Positions 22,201-31,308 of a DNA stretch of 64,000 nt are shown piece after piece. The notes beneath the pieces were generated by a model. That model was given only the letters and a program-made list of their open reading frames with translations. It was not told where the DNA came from and did not search any database. The position numbers and the translations under genes are program-made. This stretch comes from Sphingobacteriaceae bacterium (GTDB lineage Bacteria; Bacteroidota; Bacteroidia; B-17B0; Aurantibacillaceae), in assembly GCA_016709575.1 (NCBI GenBank), contig JADJMM010000014.1, positions 1 to 64,000 of the forward strand, given 5' to 3'. Positions within the stretch are counted from its first letter, which is position 1; the number at the start of each line of letters is the position of its first letter.

Positions 22201-23543
22201 ATGATTAAAAAATTACTTACTATTTCTGCGTTTTTTGCTGCTTTTAGCATTAATGCACAATCAAATTTAGTGGCTGAACCTGCTGGTTCTTTAACAAGAC
22301 AAGCTGTTGTTGAAACTCCAGTTACAACAATTGATGCAAAATCATCTGCAATTACAACTGGCGATACTTTATGGTATTTCTTTAACAAGCACTATTACAG
22401 AAACGCTGCTTCAGTTGGGTTTTACACTTTCCCGTCTCCAAATGCTAACTTCATTACACACTTTGGTTCTCGTTTCACTAACACTAACCCTAACTTAGCA
22501 ATTACAGGTTTAGAAGCAGTAGCTTCAAGATCTAATACTTCTCCAAGTGCAAGCGTTACTGTGAGAATGTATTTGACAACTGTAACGGCTGGACTTCCTG
22601 TTTTCCCTCCTTTAGATTCAGTTTCTGCAGTTATTACAGGTACTGCTGCAACTTTTATTGGTGGTAATTTCCTTGCACCTAAGTTTGTAACTGGTGATTA
22701 TGCTGTTCTTTACAAATGTATTCCAACTCTAGCAGGTGACGTTGCTAAAGTTTGGATTAACAACGCAAACACTGCTGCATCTACAACTACTGTTGTTGGT
22801 TCAAAATATGGTGAGAGCTTTGGTTATTTGAGAGCTGCTGCTGACGCTACTAGCGCTGCATCATTCATTACTACTACAGGTGCTTTTGGTGCTGGTACAG
22901 ATTATGAATTTTTAGTTGCTCCTCGTGTTGGTTTCTCAGCTTCAGCTTCTGCAGGTGTGCCTACAGCTAGTGTGCTTTGTACTAACGTATCTTATGGTTT
23001 CAATAACACTACTCCGGTTTTCCCTTTCAGCAACCGTCAGTACAACCAAAATGAATTTTACAGATATTGGAAACCATTTTTAACTTCAGGTTTAACTCCG
23101 GATTCAGTTTACGTTTGGAATTTTGGTGATGCTACTGGTAATTTTTATAATAGCCCATCTATCAACCACACTTACACTGGTGCAGGTACTTTTACAGGTA
23201 CTTTAACTGCTAATTATCAAAAAATGTCTGATTCAGGTGTTAAATTAGCTGATAATTTCACTTTTGCTAAAACTGTATCAACTTGTGCTGGTATCCAATC
23301 TTTCTCTGGTATCGAAGCAGTTAATGTTTATCCTAATCCTTCAACTGGTTTAGTTAACATTGCTAACTTACCTTCAGAAAGCACTATCGAAGTTGTAAAC
23401 ATGTTAGGTCAGTCAGTTTATTCTGCAAAAGCTAACCAAGGTAATTTCAATGCTGATTTAAGCACATTATCTAATGGAAGTTATTTTGTTAAGATTAGCT
23501 CTATAAACGAAAAACTAAAATCGTTAAATTAATTCTTAACTAA
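22201..23543 (+). CDS. T9SS type A sorting-domain protein with PKD-like domain
   Basis: Signal peptide MIKKLLTISAFFAAFSINAQ, a long beta-rich Ala/Thr/Ser body, a PKD-like stretch (SVYVWNFGDATGNFYNSPS ... HTYTGAGTF) and a C-terminal sorting domain (VNVYPNPSTGLVNIANL ... NGSYFVKIS). As printed the frame ends at 23532 with KLKSLN. Adding one A to the A5 run 23510-23514 gives NEKTKIVKLILN and a stop at 23541-23543, the normal end of such domains. The ATG at 22201 is taken because it opens the signal peptide. The codon use is even and highly regular, and a strong promoter box plus terminator flank it, so it may be an abundant surface protein. Function unknown. Confidence 0.85.
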
Positions 23544-23567
23544 TTAATTTAAGTTTTTTTATATCTG

Positions 23568-23592
23568 AAAAAGCCCGTTTATCGGGCTTTTT
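23568..23592 (+). terminator. Intrinsic terminator after T9SS gene
   Basis: AAAAAGCCCG, loop TTTAT, CGGGCTTTTT: a perfect 10-bp stem ending in a T run, 24 bp after the corrected stop. Confidence 0.9.
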
Positions 23593-23617
23593 CTTTTTAT
23601 AGTCGCACCTAAATGAC

Positions 23618-23625
23618 TATTTTTG
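23618..23625 (+). promoter_or_regulatory. TAnnTTTG promoter box (TATTTTTG) before bamD
   Basis: An exact TAnnTTTG match whose last base is 8 nt before the TTG start of bamD and just after the preceding terminator. Confidence 0.5.
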
Positions 23626-23633
23626 CCTAGCAT

Positions 23634-24455
23634 TTGAAAAACACTCTTAAATATTCTCTGGTAATTATTACAGCATTCACTTTAATTACCTCTTGCGATA
23701 GGTTTAATAAACTTCTTAAAAGCTCCGATTACGATTTGAAATTGAAGCGAGCAGATGAGTATTATAAAAAAGAGAATTACATTAAGGCTGAGCAACTTTA
23801 TGCCGAGTTAATCCCCATTTTTAAAGGCACCGAAAAAGCAGAAGAAATCTATTACTATTTCAGTTATTGTAATTATTACATGGGCGATTTTTCCTTGTCG
23901 CAATACCACTTTAAAAACTTCACCCGACAGTTTCCTGCAAGTAAGCATACTGAGGAATGTTATTTTATGAATGCCTATTGCTATTATCTGAATTCCCCGT
24001 TTTATTCACTAGATCAAACCGACACTAAAAATGCAATAAAGGAGTTTCAAGCTTTTGTTGATGAATACCCTGAAAGTACCCGTATTGATTCTTGTAATAA
24101 ATTAGTTGATAAATTGAGGTATAAACTTGAACACAAGGACTACGATCAAATAAAGCAATACTTCAACCTCGCTGACTATTTTAATGATTATAAGGCAGTT
24201 ATAAAGAGTTCTCAGAGTTTTGTGAAGGAATTTCCTGATTCCAGATATGTAGATGAAGTGTATTGCCTTATTATCGAAGCTTACTATTTAATGGCTTTAA
24301 AAAGTATTCCTTCTAAAAAGGTAGAAAGATTAGATGGTGCTATTGAAAGTTACTTAAAATTCGTAGATTTGTACCCCAAAAGTAAATATTTGGGTAAAGC
24401 AGAGGGTTTGTATGCCAGCTGTTTACAGGTTAAAGAAAGTATAATTAAAAAATAA
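23634..24455 (+). CDS. bamD: Outer membrane assembly lipoprotein BamD
   Basis: A 273-aa lipoprotein (signal ending LITSC, lipobox Cys21) made of TPR-like helix pairs: AEQLYAELIPIFKGT, then YYYFSYCNYYMGDFSLSQYH, FTRQFPASKHTEECYFMNAYCYY and KFVDLYPKSKYL. This is the pattern of Bacteroidota BamD/YfiO. BamD sits on the periplasmic face of the outer membrane and helps BamA insert beta-barrel proteins. The start is a TTG at 23634; no ATG in frame would preserve the signal peptide. It leads a conserved Bacteroidota order bamD-rpoZ-coaBC-porD, with rpoZ 4 bp downstream. Confidence 0.88.
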   Translation: MKNTLKYSLVIITAFTLITSCDRFNKLLKSSDYDLKLKRADEYYKKENYIKAEQLYAELIPIFKGTEKAEEIYYYFSYCNYYMGDFSLSQYHFKNFTRQFPASKHTEECYFMNAYCYYLNSPFYSLDQTDTKNAIKEFQAFVDEYPESTRIDSCNKLVDKLRYKLEHKDYDQIKQYFNLADYFNDYKAVIKSSQSFVKEFPDSRYVDEVYCLIIEAYYLMALKSIPSKKVERLDGAIESYLKFVDLYPKSKYLGKAEGLYASCLQVKESIIKK

Positions 24456-24459
24456 AAAA

Positions 24460-24787
24460 ATGGACTTTAAAAAAACTAACGCCGAATTAAGTACTGTAAC
24501 TCGTGATATTAGAAGGTTTGATAATCAAACAGGTAATATTTATGAAGCAGTATCTATCATGAGCAAGAGAGCTAATCAAATTAGCACTGAAATGAAAGAA
24601 GAGTTATCGGCTAAGTTGCAAGAGTTTTCTAGTCACTCTGATAATTTAGAAGAGATTTTTTGAAAACCGCGAGCAAATCGAAATTTCTAAATTCTACGAA
24701 AAATTACCTAAACCAACTTTAATTGCTGTTCAGGAATTTTTAGAAGAAAAAGTATATTACCGTAACCCAACTAAAACTGTTGAATAA
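24460..24787 (+). CDS. rpoZ: RNA polymerase subunit omega (Bacteroidota type), frameshifted
   Basis: Begins MDFKKTNAELSTVTRDIRRF and has VSIMSKRANQISTEMKEEL, the Bacteroidota omega signature around the MxxRA-like helix. One extra T in the T6 run 24656-24661 causes a premature TGA. Removing it restores FENREQIEISKFYEKLPKP and a normal end NPTKTVE. The ~108-aa product stabilises the beta' subunit in RNA polymerase. A disruption of this housekeeping gene in a living cell is unlikely, so this is the clearest sign that shifts in this window are sequence errors. Confidence 0.87.
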
Positions 24788-24807
24788 TTTAACCGGTCAT
24801 TAATATT

Positions 24808-24846
24808 AAAGGCAGTTTGCATTAGCTTACTGCCTTTTGTTTTTTA
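24808..24846 (+). terminator. Intrinsic terminator after rpoZ
   Basis: AAAGGCAGT (24808-24816) pairs with ACTGCCTTT (24829-24837) around a 12-nt loop and is followed by TTGTTTTTT. The T run ends 3 nt before the coaBC start, so coaBC is either read through or started within the tail. Confidence 0.7.
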
Positions 24847-24848
24847 TA

Positions 24849-26054
24849 GTGCTTCATAACAAAAAAATATTACTCGGAATTACCGGTGGCATTGCAGCTT
24901 ATAAATGCGGCCACTTAGTCCGTTTATTAATAAAAAAGGGAGCAGAAGTAAAAGTAGTAATGACTCCTTCAGCAACTAAATTTGTTACACCTGAAACGCT
25001 TTCTGTTCTCAGCAAAAACCAAGTGGTAAGCGAGTTTTTTGATACCAATCTTAATTGGAATAACCATGTGCATTTAGCTGAGTGGGCCGATTTAATTTTA
25101 ATTGCACCTGCTACAGCAAATACGCTAGCTAAATTCACAACCGGTGTTTGCGATAATATTGTTACGGCTTGTTATTTATCGGCGCGCTCAAAAGTATTTA
25201 TTGCACCTGCTATGGATTTGGATATGTATCAACACCCAACAACCAAAGCAAATTTAAAAACACTCGAGACAAACGGTAATATTATTATTCCTGCCGAAAG
25301 TGGTGAGTTAGCCAGTGGTTTAATTGGTGAAGGAAGAATGGCTGAACCTGAAAATATTGTTGCCTTTATAGAAAAACATGTTTCCGCCAATTTACCTTTA
25401 GCAGGAAAAAAAGTGTTGGTTAATGCCGGACCAACTTACGAAGCAATAGATCCTGTTCGTTTTATTGGCAATCGCAGTTCAGGTAAAACGGGTGTATTGT
25501 TAGCTGATGAATTTTGTAATCAAGGTGCTGAAGTAACTTTGGTGCTTGGTCCTTCAGTTCACAAACCAAAAAATCCTTCAGTAAAAGTAATTCATGTTGA
25601 AACTGCTGATGAAATGTTTAATGCCTGTGTGGATGCCTTTAAACAATCTGATATTGCAGTCCTATCAGCAGCAGTGGCCGATTATAAACCGAAAGAACAA
25701 AGCATAGAAAAAATTAAAAAATCCGAAACAGAACTAAATTTAGAACTCACCAAAACAAAGGATATTCTGGCAGAATTAGGTAAACTAAAAAGCAAACAGC
25801 TGTTAGTTGGATTTGCATTAGAAACCACTAACGCTATTGAGTACGGAAAAGAAAAAATTAAAAAGAAAAATCTCGATTTAATTGTGGTGAATACCACTTC
25901 TGAAACCAACCCTGCTTTTGGCAGCGATTTTAACACGGTGAGCATAATTGATAAACACAATAATTTGGTTAATTTTGAGTTTAAATCTAAAGCAGAAATC
26001 GCAAAGGATATAGTAGAAGCTATCAAAACCTTCTCGAAAAAACAAAATGGCTAA
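24849..26054 (+). CDS. coaBC: Bifunctional CoaBC (PPC synthetase/decarboxylase)
   Basis: About 401 aa. The N-terminal flavoprotein decarboxylase domain starts KKILLGITGGIAAYKCGHL; the catalytic His is in NNHVHLAEWADL, followed by IAPATANTLAKF and PAMDLDM. The C-terminal synthetase domain has VNAGPTYEAIDPVRFIGNRS, then AAVADYKPKE and VGFALETTN. CoaB joins 4'-phosphopantothenate to cysteine and CoaC decarboxylates the product, giving 4'-phosphopantetheine for CoA. The frame is open from a TTG at 24837. The GTG at 24849 fits the family start better, because upstream residues (MFFI) come from the terminator. It overlaps the next gene by 8 nt. Confidence 0.93.
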   Translation: MLHNKKILLGITGGIAAYKCGHLVRLLIKKGAEVKVVMTPSATKFVTPETLSVLSKNQVVSEFFDTNLNWNNHVHLAEWADLILIAPATANTLAKFTTGVCDNIVTACYLSARSKVFIAPAMDLDMYQHPTTKANLKTLETNGNIIIPAESGELASGLIGEGRMAEPENIVAFIEKHVSANLPLAGKKVLVNAGPTYEAIDPVRFIGNRSSGKTGVLLADEFCNQGAEVTLVLGPSVHKPKNPSVKVIHVETADEMFNACVDAFKQSDIAVLSAAVADYKPKEQSIEKIKKSETELNLELTKTKDILAELGKLKSKQLLVGFALETTNAIEYGKEKIKKKNLDLIVVNTTSETNPAFGSDFNTVSIIDKHNNLVNFEFKSKAEIAKDIVEAIKTFSKKQNG

Positions 26055-26949
26055 ACGCAGTATTATAATTTTAATCGCTCTATTCCTTAACCAATTTTCT
26101 TTTGGGCAAGAATTGAACTGCCAAATTACCATTAACACCCAACAAATTCAAGGAACAGTTCAAAAGCAAATCTTTGAGCAAATGCAAAAATCTATTTACG
26201 ATTTTATGAATAACCGTAGATGGGGTAATGATGTATATACTGCGCAAGAACGAATTGATTGCTCCATTTTAATTAACGTAACACAATCCATTGGCTCTGA
26301 TGAATATTTGGGGACTATTCAAATTCAAAGTCGCCGCCCAATTTATAAGAGTTCTTATTTTGCGCCATTGTTCAATTATATTGATGAAAACTTCCAATTT
26401 AAATTTCAACAGTTTTCCCAATTAGAATTTAATGACAATAATTTCCAAAACAATTTAACTTCCGTTTTAGCATTTTATGCTTATGTGGTTATGGCTTTTG
26501 ATTATGATAGCTTTTCTCCATTAGGAGGGGCTGCTTATTGGCAAAAAGCACAACAAGTAGTTCAAAATGCTCAAACAACTCCTGAGAAAGGTTGGAAGTC
26601 GACTGATGGCAATAAAAATAGATATTGGCTTATTGAAAATCAAATGCAACCTTTATTTCAAGGCATCAGAGATTGCACTTATAAATATCATCGCGAAGGA
26701 CTCGATATCATGAGCGAGAAGCCAAGCGAAGGTCGTGCAAAAGTACTCAGTGCTCTTGAGCTGTTAGTACCGGTTTATAATAACCGCCCCGCTTCATTTA
26801 ATATGCAATTATTCTTTAACGCTAAAGGGGATGAGATCGTAAATATATTCTCTCAGGCAACAGCAGAAGAAAAGACAAAAGCTGTAGAGCTTTTAATGAA
26901 AGTAGACCCCGCAAACACAACAAAATACCTCAAAATTCAAGGTAATTAA
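26047..26949 (+). CDS. porD: DUF4835 family protein (T9SS protein PorD)
   Basis: A 300-aa periplasmic protein with a signal peptide ending FSFGQ, followed by ELNCQITINTQQIQGT, then FMNNRRWGNDVYTAQERIDC and the conserved FYAYVVMAFDYDSFSPLGG. This is the DUF4835 family, always found next to coaBC in Bacteroidota and named PorD in the type IX secretion literature (from memory). Its role is with the T9SS, which agrees with four T9SS cargo genes in this window. It overlaps coaBC by 8 nt, so the two are co-transcribed. The family assignment is firm; the exact PorD function is less so. Confidence 0.85.
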   Translation: MAKRSIIILIALFLNQFSFGQELNCQITINTQQIQGTVQKQIFEQMQKSIYDFMNNRRWGNDVYTAQERIDCSILINVTQSIGSDEYLGTIQIQSRRPIYKSSYFAPLFNYIDENFQFKFQQFSQLEFNDNNFQNNLTSVLAFYAYVVMAFDYDSFSPLGGAAYWQKAQQVVQNAQTTPEKGWKSTDGNKNRYWLIENQMQPLFQGIRDCTYKYHREGLDIMSEKPSEGRAKVLSALELLVPVYNNRPASFNMQLFFNAKGDEIVNIFSQATAEEKTKAVELLMKVDPANTTKYLKIQGN

Positions 26950-27036
26950 GCTTAATAAGCTTTTCTCACACTCAACTGTGCATAAAACAAATGGTAATGC
27001 CTTTAAAGGCGAGCTGCTATTTTTAATATTTGTAGT

Positions 27037-28689
27037 ATGCGTAATTACTTCATATTAATTGCTGCTTGTGGGCTTTTAGCTTTTTCTTGCGGTGGTGGTC
27101 ATAACCAAGACAATTCAAAAACGGTTTTTAATACTAATGAAATGAATGGTATTTCTTCATTAGATCCAGCCGCTTCAAGTAGCTTCGAAAACATTGGGGC
27201 CGTTAATCAAATTTTTAATGGACTTGTTCAGACCGACGATGAGCTGAATGTTGTCCCTTGCATTGCGCATACATTTAAAATAAGTGAAGATGGATTGAAA
27301 TATACGTTTTTATTACGCAACGACGTTTACTTCCATGATAATGCTTGTTTTGAAGGCGGTAAAGGAAGAAAAGTAACTGCAAAGGATTTTGAAATTTCAC
27401 TAAATCGTTTGTACGATAGTCGTGTAAGTAGCGCAATGAGTTTACTAACTTATGTTGACCGTAGCGAAAAAACCGGTTACAAAGGTTTTGATGCCATTAA
27501 CGATACTGTTTTTGAAATTTATTTAAAAGAACCCTTCAGTGCTTTTTTAAATATTTTAACTATGAAATATTTTTCTGTTATTCCTTATGAAGCAGTGGAT
27601 ATGTATAAACAGGATTTTAGAAGAAACCCGGTTGGTACTGGTCCTTTTAAGTTCAAGATGTGGGAGGAAGGCGCTAAATTAATTATGGTTAAGAATGAAA
27701 ATTATTTCGAGAAGGATGAAAAAGGTGAACGTCTTCCGTATTTGGATGCAGTATCCATTTCATTTGCAAAAGATAAAGAAACTGCGTTCATGGAATTATT
27801 AAGCGGAAAGTTTGATATGTTAAGCGGAGTGGATGCATTCAACATCAATGAAGTATTAGACAAAAGTGGAAACTTAAATAATGCGTATGCCAAAAAATTC
27901 TCCCTGCAAAAACAAACATTTTTAAACACAAATTATATTGGGATATTGATTGATGAAAACATTGAGTCCGTAAAAAATTCCCCACTTAAAATAAAGGCAA
28001 TACGAAAAGCTATTAATTATGCATTCGACCGCGAAAAGATGATTAAGTTTTTAATGAATAATACAGGAACCCCCGCAACAGCAGGTTTTATTCCGCCTGG
28101 ATTAAAATCATACAATCCTGATAAAGTAAAGGGTTATAATTACGATCCTGAGAAAGTAAGACAATTATTAATGGAAGCAGGCTTTCCTGACGGTAAAGGT
28201 TTGCCTGAAATTACATTACACACAGTTGATAATTATAAAGAGCAAGTTGAATTTATTCAATCTCAATTAGGTGAGAACAACATTAAACTAAAAATTAGTA
28301 TTGATAAGCCGGCAGTATTGCGACAAGCCGTTGCTGCATGTGAATACAATATGTTCAGAAAATCATGGGTTGGTGATTATGCAGATGAAGAGAATTTCAT
28401 GAGTTTATTTTACAGTAAAAATTTCTCACCTGCGGGCTTTAACTTTACACATTATAAAAATACCGATTTTGATGCTTTATTCGAAAAAGCTTTAAAGGAG
28501 AATAATGACAGTACTAAAATAAGTCTATATCAGCAAATGGATCAAATGCTGATAGATGATGCGCCGGTTATCCCTCTGTATTATGCTCAAGTAATCCGTT
28601 TAGTTGGGCATAATATTAAGGGTTTAACTACCAATCCAATGAATTTGCTAAACCTAAAAAGGGTTAAAAAAGAAGTTCCGGCAAATTAA
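27037..28689 (+). CDS. ABC transporter substrate-binding lipoprotein, family 5 (OppA/DppA-like)
   Basis: A 550-aa SBP_bac_5 protein with lipobox LAFSC (Cys18). Family blocks are LDPAASSSFENIGAVNQIFN, RNDVYFHDNACF ... VTAKDFEISLNRL, RNPVGTGPFKF, and the C-terminal APVIPLYYAQVIRL. It binds peptides or other oligomers for an ABC importer. No permease or ATPase lies next to it, so it is an orphan binding protein or its partners are elsewhere. The promoter AATATTTG (one mismatch to TAnnTTTG) ends 4 nt before the ATG, implying a nearly leaderless mRNA. Confidence 0.88.
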   Translation: MRNYFILIAACGLLAFSCGGGHNQDNSKTVFNTNEMNGISSLDPAASSSFENIGAVNQIFNGLVQTDDELNVVPCIAHTFKISEDGLKYTFLLRNDVYFHDNACFEGGKGRKVTAKDFEISLNRLYDSRVSSAMSLLTYVDRSEKTGYKGFDAINDTVFEIYLKEPFSAFLNILTMKYFSVIPYEAVDMYKQDFRRNPVGTGPFKFKMWEEGAKLIMVKNENYFEKDEKGERLPYLDAVSISFAKDKETAFMELLSGKFDMLSGVDAFNINEVLDKSGNLNNAYAKKFSLQKQTFLNTNYIGILIDENIESVKNSPLKIKAIRKAINYAFDREKMIKFLMNNTGTPATAGFIPPGLKSYNPDKVKGYNYDPEKVRQLLMEAGFPDGKGLPEITLHTVDNYKEQVEFIQSQLGENNIKLKISIDKPAVLRQAVAACEYNMFRKSWVGDYADEENFMSLFYSKNFSPAGFNFTHYKNTDFDALFEKALKENNDSTKISLYQQMDQMLIDDAPVIPLYYAQVIRLVGHNIKGLTTNPMNLLNLKRVKKEVPAN

Positions 28690-28738
28690 ATACCCCTTTT
28701 TTAAAGGTAATTTATTTGCTATATTGCATTAGCTATTT

Positions 28739-30118
28739 ATGAGCGAAGTAATAAGCATACCAAAAGAAGTTGTAGAAAAAGAATTTTACCGAACAACTGA
28801 AAAATTTCATGTCATTGCCACTTGGGTTGGTGTGGTATTAAATTTAGTTTGGTTTGTTGGCGATTATTTTGTTTTGCCGGATTACTGGATTCCGTTTTTA
28901 ATATTCAGAGCTTGTGTTTCCGGACTAACAGTTCTGCTCTTAATCTCAAAAAAACTTACAGGTTTTAGTATTTATACAATTGTATTTGCACTTGTACTGG
29001 GCATTGCAGTACAAAACGCCTACATGTGGAGCGTAATGGATTTAGCCCATTTACAAAAACACACCTTCGCTTACATGGCTTTGTTTATTGGAGTAGGGAT
29101 GTTAGTGCTTTGGGATATCTGGTACTCTATCATAATTGTTACTGCAACTATACTTAGTAATATAATATTCTATAAAATATTTAGTCCGCTAAGTATTGAT
29201 GAATTTTTAATTAATGGCGGACTCCTCATCTTAACTGTAGCCATATTTTGCATTTTCCTTATTCGTACGCGGTACAATTTAACAGTGAGCGAAATCCGCA
29301 GTCGTTTGCAATTAGAGCAATCAAAACACATTATTGAAGAAGAACGAAATGTTATTCAGAAAAAGAATCGTGAAATTACCGATAGTTTAAATTATGCTTC
29401 CCGCATTCAAAAAGCGGTCATCCCAGCGGAATCTGAATTTACCAAAGCTTTTACCGAAAGTTTTGTCTTGTTTAAACCACGCGATATTGTAAGCGGCGAT
29501 TTTTATTGGATAACCGAAATCGACAATAAAGTGTATTATGCTACTGCCGATTGTACCGGTCATGGTGTGCCGGGCGGATTCGTAACTATGTTAGGTTTAT
29601 CTTTTTTGGAAGAAATTTTTCTAATCTTAAACATCCGTAAACCGGATGAAGCGCTTAATATTCTCCGAGAAAAAATTATTAATTCCTCAAAAACAAGTAT
29701 AGAGAATAGTCAGGACGGAATGGACATTACTCTTTGTTGCATTGATAAAAAAACAAATAAGTTAACGTATGCAGCTGCTAATAATTCGTTTTTCGTATTG
29801 CGGAATAACGAAATTATAGAGTTAAAAGCCGACAAGCAACCATGTGGGTTATTTTTCAAATCAAAGCCATTTACATTTCATGAATTTCAATTGAATAAAG
29901 GTGATTGTATTTATACATTCACAGATGGTTATGCTGATCAATTTGGCGGACCTAACGGCAAAAAATTCATGTATAAACAGTTTGAAGAAACGCTTCTAGC
30001 AAATCATACAAAAGATTTTGCACAACAAAAACACGTATTAGAAACTGAAATAGATAAATGGAGAGGCGATGAAGATCAGGTAGATGATGTTTTGGTTATT
30101 GGTGTAAAGATTAGTTAG
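28739..30118 (+). CDS. Membrane-bound SpoIIE/PP2C-type serine phosphatase
   Basis: A 459-aa protein. About six membrane spans fill residues ~25-185. A helical linker carries KNREITDSLNYASRIQKAVIP (~215-235), and a PP2C SpoIIE domain follows. The metal-binding acids are in VSGDFYWI, TADCTGHGVPGGF, DGMDITLCC and DEDQVDDVLVIGV. It dephosphorylates Ser/Thr-phosphorylated partners, probably anti-sigma antagonists, in response to a membrane signal. It shares the DSLNYASRIQ linker with the two TPR sensors at 4157 and 11135, which lack an output domain. The tail overlaps the convergent DUF6702 gene by 8 bp. Confidence 0.88.
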   Translation: MSEVISIPKEVVEKEFYRTTEKFHVIATWVGVVLNLVWFVGDYFVLPDYWIPFLIFRACVSGLTVLLLISKKLTGFSIYTIVFALVLGIAVQNAYMWSVMDLAHLQKHTFAYMALFIGVGMLVLWDIWYSIIIVTATILSNIIFYKIFSPLSIDEFLINGGLLILTVAIFCIFLIRTRYNLTVSEIRSRLQLEQSKHIIEEERNVIQKKNREITDSLNYASRIQKAVIPAESEFTKAFTESFVLFKPRDIVSGDFYWITEIDNKVYYATADCTGHGVPGGFVTMLGLSFLEEIFLILNIRKPDEALNILREKIINSSKTSIENSQDGMDITLCCIDKKTNKLTYAAANNSFFVLRNNEIIELKADKQPCGLFFKSKPFTFHEFQLNKGDCIYTFTDGYADQFGGPNGKKFMYKQFEETLLANHTKDFAQQKHVLETEIDKWRGDEDQVDDVLVIGVKIS

Positions 30119-30611
30119 CCAACGTAAATTTTATTTCCTTAGTAGGATTACTCACCTTCGAACTTTGTTTGTTACCGGCCATTTCAAAACTCACTAAATT
30201 TATTTGATCTTTAATATAATCGTATAACAAACTTGTATTTATGTTTAGCTGTTTTGGTTTTTCGCACTTCTCAATTTCCATATAGGTCCAAATAACATCT
30301 TCTTCTTTTTCGTAACCAATATATTTTAGTGTTGTAGATTTTCCGTTGAGGTTTATACTTAATCGCTTTGTGATATACTCAAACAAAATCTTCTCCACTT
30401 CTTTTTTCTCTTTTGGATTGATAATATCCACTTTCTTCCCTGTTGTTTTTTTAAGGGCCCCTTCCAAATCATTGGTAAACATTTTACAGGCAATTTCCAT
30501 CGATTTATTCTTTTCGTTATACTTCATATCAGTAACACTTAAATAAAAAGGATGCGACTTTCCTGTAAACAGAAAAAGACTAACTAAAACTATGTTTTTC
30601 AGAAACAACAT
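30111..30611 (-). CDS. DUF6702 family periplasmic protein
   Basis: A 166-aa protein with a signal peptide (MLFLKNIVLVSLFLFTGKSHPF). The start of the mature part, HPFYLSVTDMKYNEKNKSME, and CKMFTNDLEGALKK are characteristic of DUF6702. The conserved His after the signal could bind metal. Family function is unknown. It is divergent from a HupE/UreJ membrane protein and an M1 peptidase, and I recall the three co-occurring in flavobacteria. Confidence 0.8.
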   Translation of the reverse strand: MLFLKNIVLVSLFLFTGKSHPFYLSVTDMKYNEKNKSMEIACKMFTNDLEGALKKTTGKKVDIINPKEKKEVEKILFEYITKRLSINLNGKSTTLKYIGYEKEEDVIWTYMEIEKCEKPKQLNINTSLLYDYIKDQINLVSFEMAGNKQSSKVSNPTKEIKFTLAN

Positions 30612-30706
30612 TAATTAGTGTAAATTTACGCAAATAGTCATGTTCCCAAAAAAGAAACATTAATAAAATATGATTATTCCAAATGACCTATAAAAAACAA
30701 ATTATT

Positions 30707-30714
30707 TACATTTG
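30707..30714 (+). promoter_or_regulatory. TAnnTTTG promoter box (TACATTTG)
   Basis: An exact match ending 3 nt before the ATG (30718) of the HupE-like gene; the mRNA would be leaderless. Confidence 0.5.
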
Positions 30715-30717
30715 AAA

Positions 30718-31308
30718 ATGAACGATTGGTTAATATGGTTTACTACAGGAATCGAACACATTCTAGATTTAAATGGCTACGATCACATCATGTTCGTTTG
30801 TCTGTTAGTGTTCACTTACCCAATTAAAGACTGGAAAAAATTATTACTTCTCATTACAGCATTTACAATCGGACATTCGCTTACATTGGCATTAAGCGTT
30901 TCTGATGTAATAAAAGTACCGCAGCAATACACCGAATTACTCATTATTCTCTCCATTATTTTCACTGCCATTTATCTCCTTTTTACCTCTAAAAACCCCG
31001 CAAAAGGGGGGAGGGTAATTTACCTTATTATTTGTTGCTTTGGATTAATACACGGCTTAGGATTTTCTTACCTTTTAAAAGCCATGTTAGGCAACAGCGA
31101 CAGTGTTATTATTCCCTTGCTGATGTTTAATGTTGGTTTAGAGGTTGGACAAATTGTAATAGTTGTTTTGATGGTGCTGGCACTCTTCCTAATCGGTAAA
31201 TACGCTAAAACTATTGAATCGTACTTTAAAGTCGGAGTTATTAGTTTTATTTTAGTTGTTTCACTTATTTTATGTTACTCACGAATATTAAATATCATAC
31301 ACGAATGA
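30718..31308 (+). CDS. HupE/UreJ family membrane protein
   Basis: About 196 aa with six to seven membrane spans. It carries the family motifs GIEHILDLNGYDHIMFVCLL, TIGHSLTLALS, and GLIHGLGFSYLLKA, then FNVGLEVGQI; the conserved His/Asp residues line the spans. HupE/UreJ proteins are nickel-permease-like. In Bacteroidota this subgroup has no proven substrate. The ATG at 30718 is chosen over the TTG at 30712. The stop overlaps the M1 peptidase ATG (ATGA), so the two are translationally coupled. Confidence 0.88.
   Translation: MNDWLIWFTTGIEHILDLNGYDHIMFVCLLVFTYPIKDWKKLLLLITAFTIGHSLTLALSVSDVIKVPQQYTELLIILSIIFTAIYLLFTSKNPAKGGRVIYLIICCFGLIHGLGFSYLLKAMLGNSDSVIIPLLMFNVGLEVGQIVIVVLMVLALFLIGKYAKTIESYFKVGVISFILVVSLILCYSRILNIIHE

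Noticed and set aside
26950..27036. AAGCTTAATAAGCTT short inverted repeat as terminator after porD
   Set aside because: The stem is only six A/T-rich pairs with no distinct T run; too weak to call.
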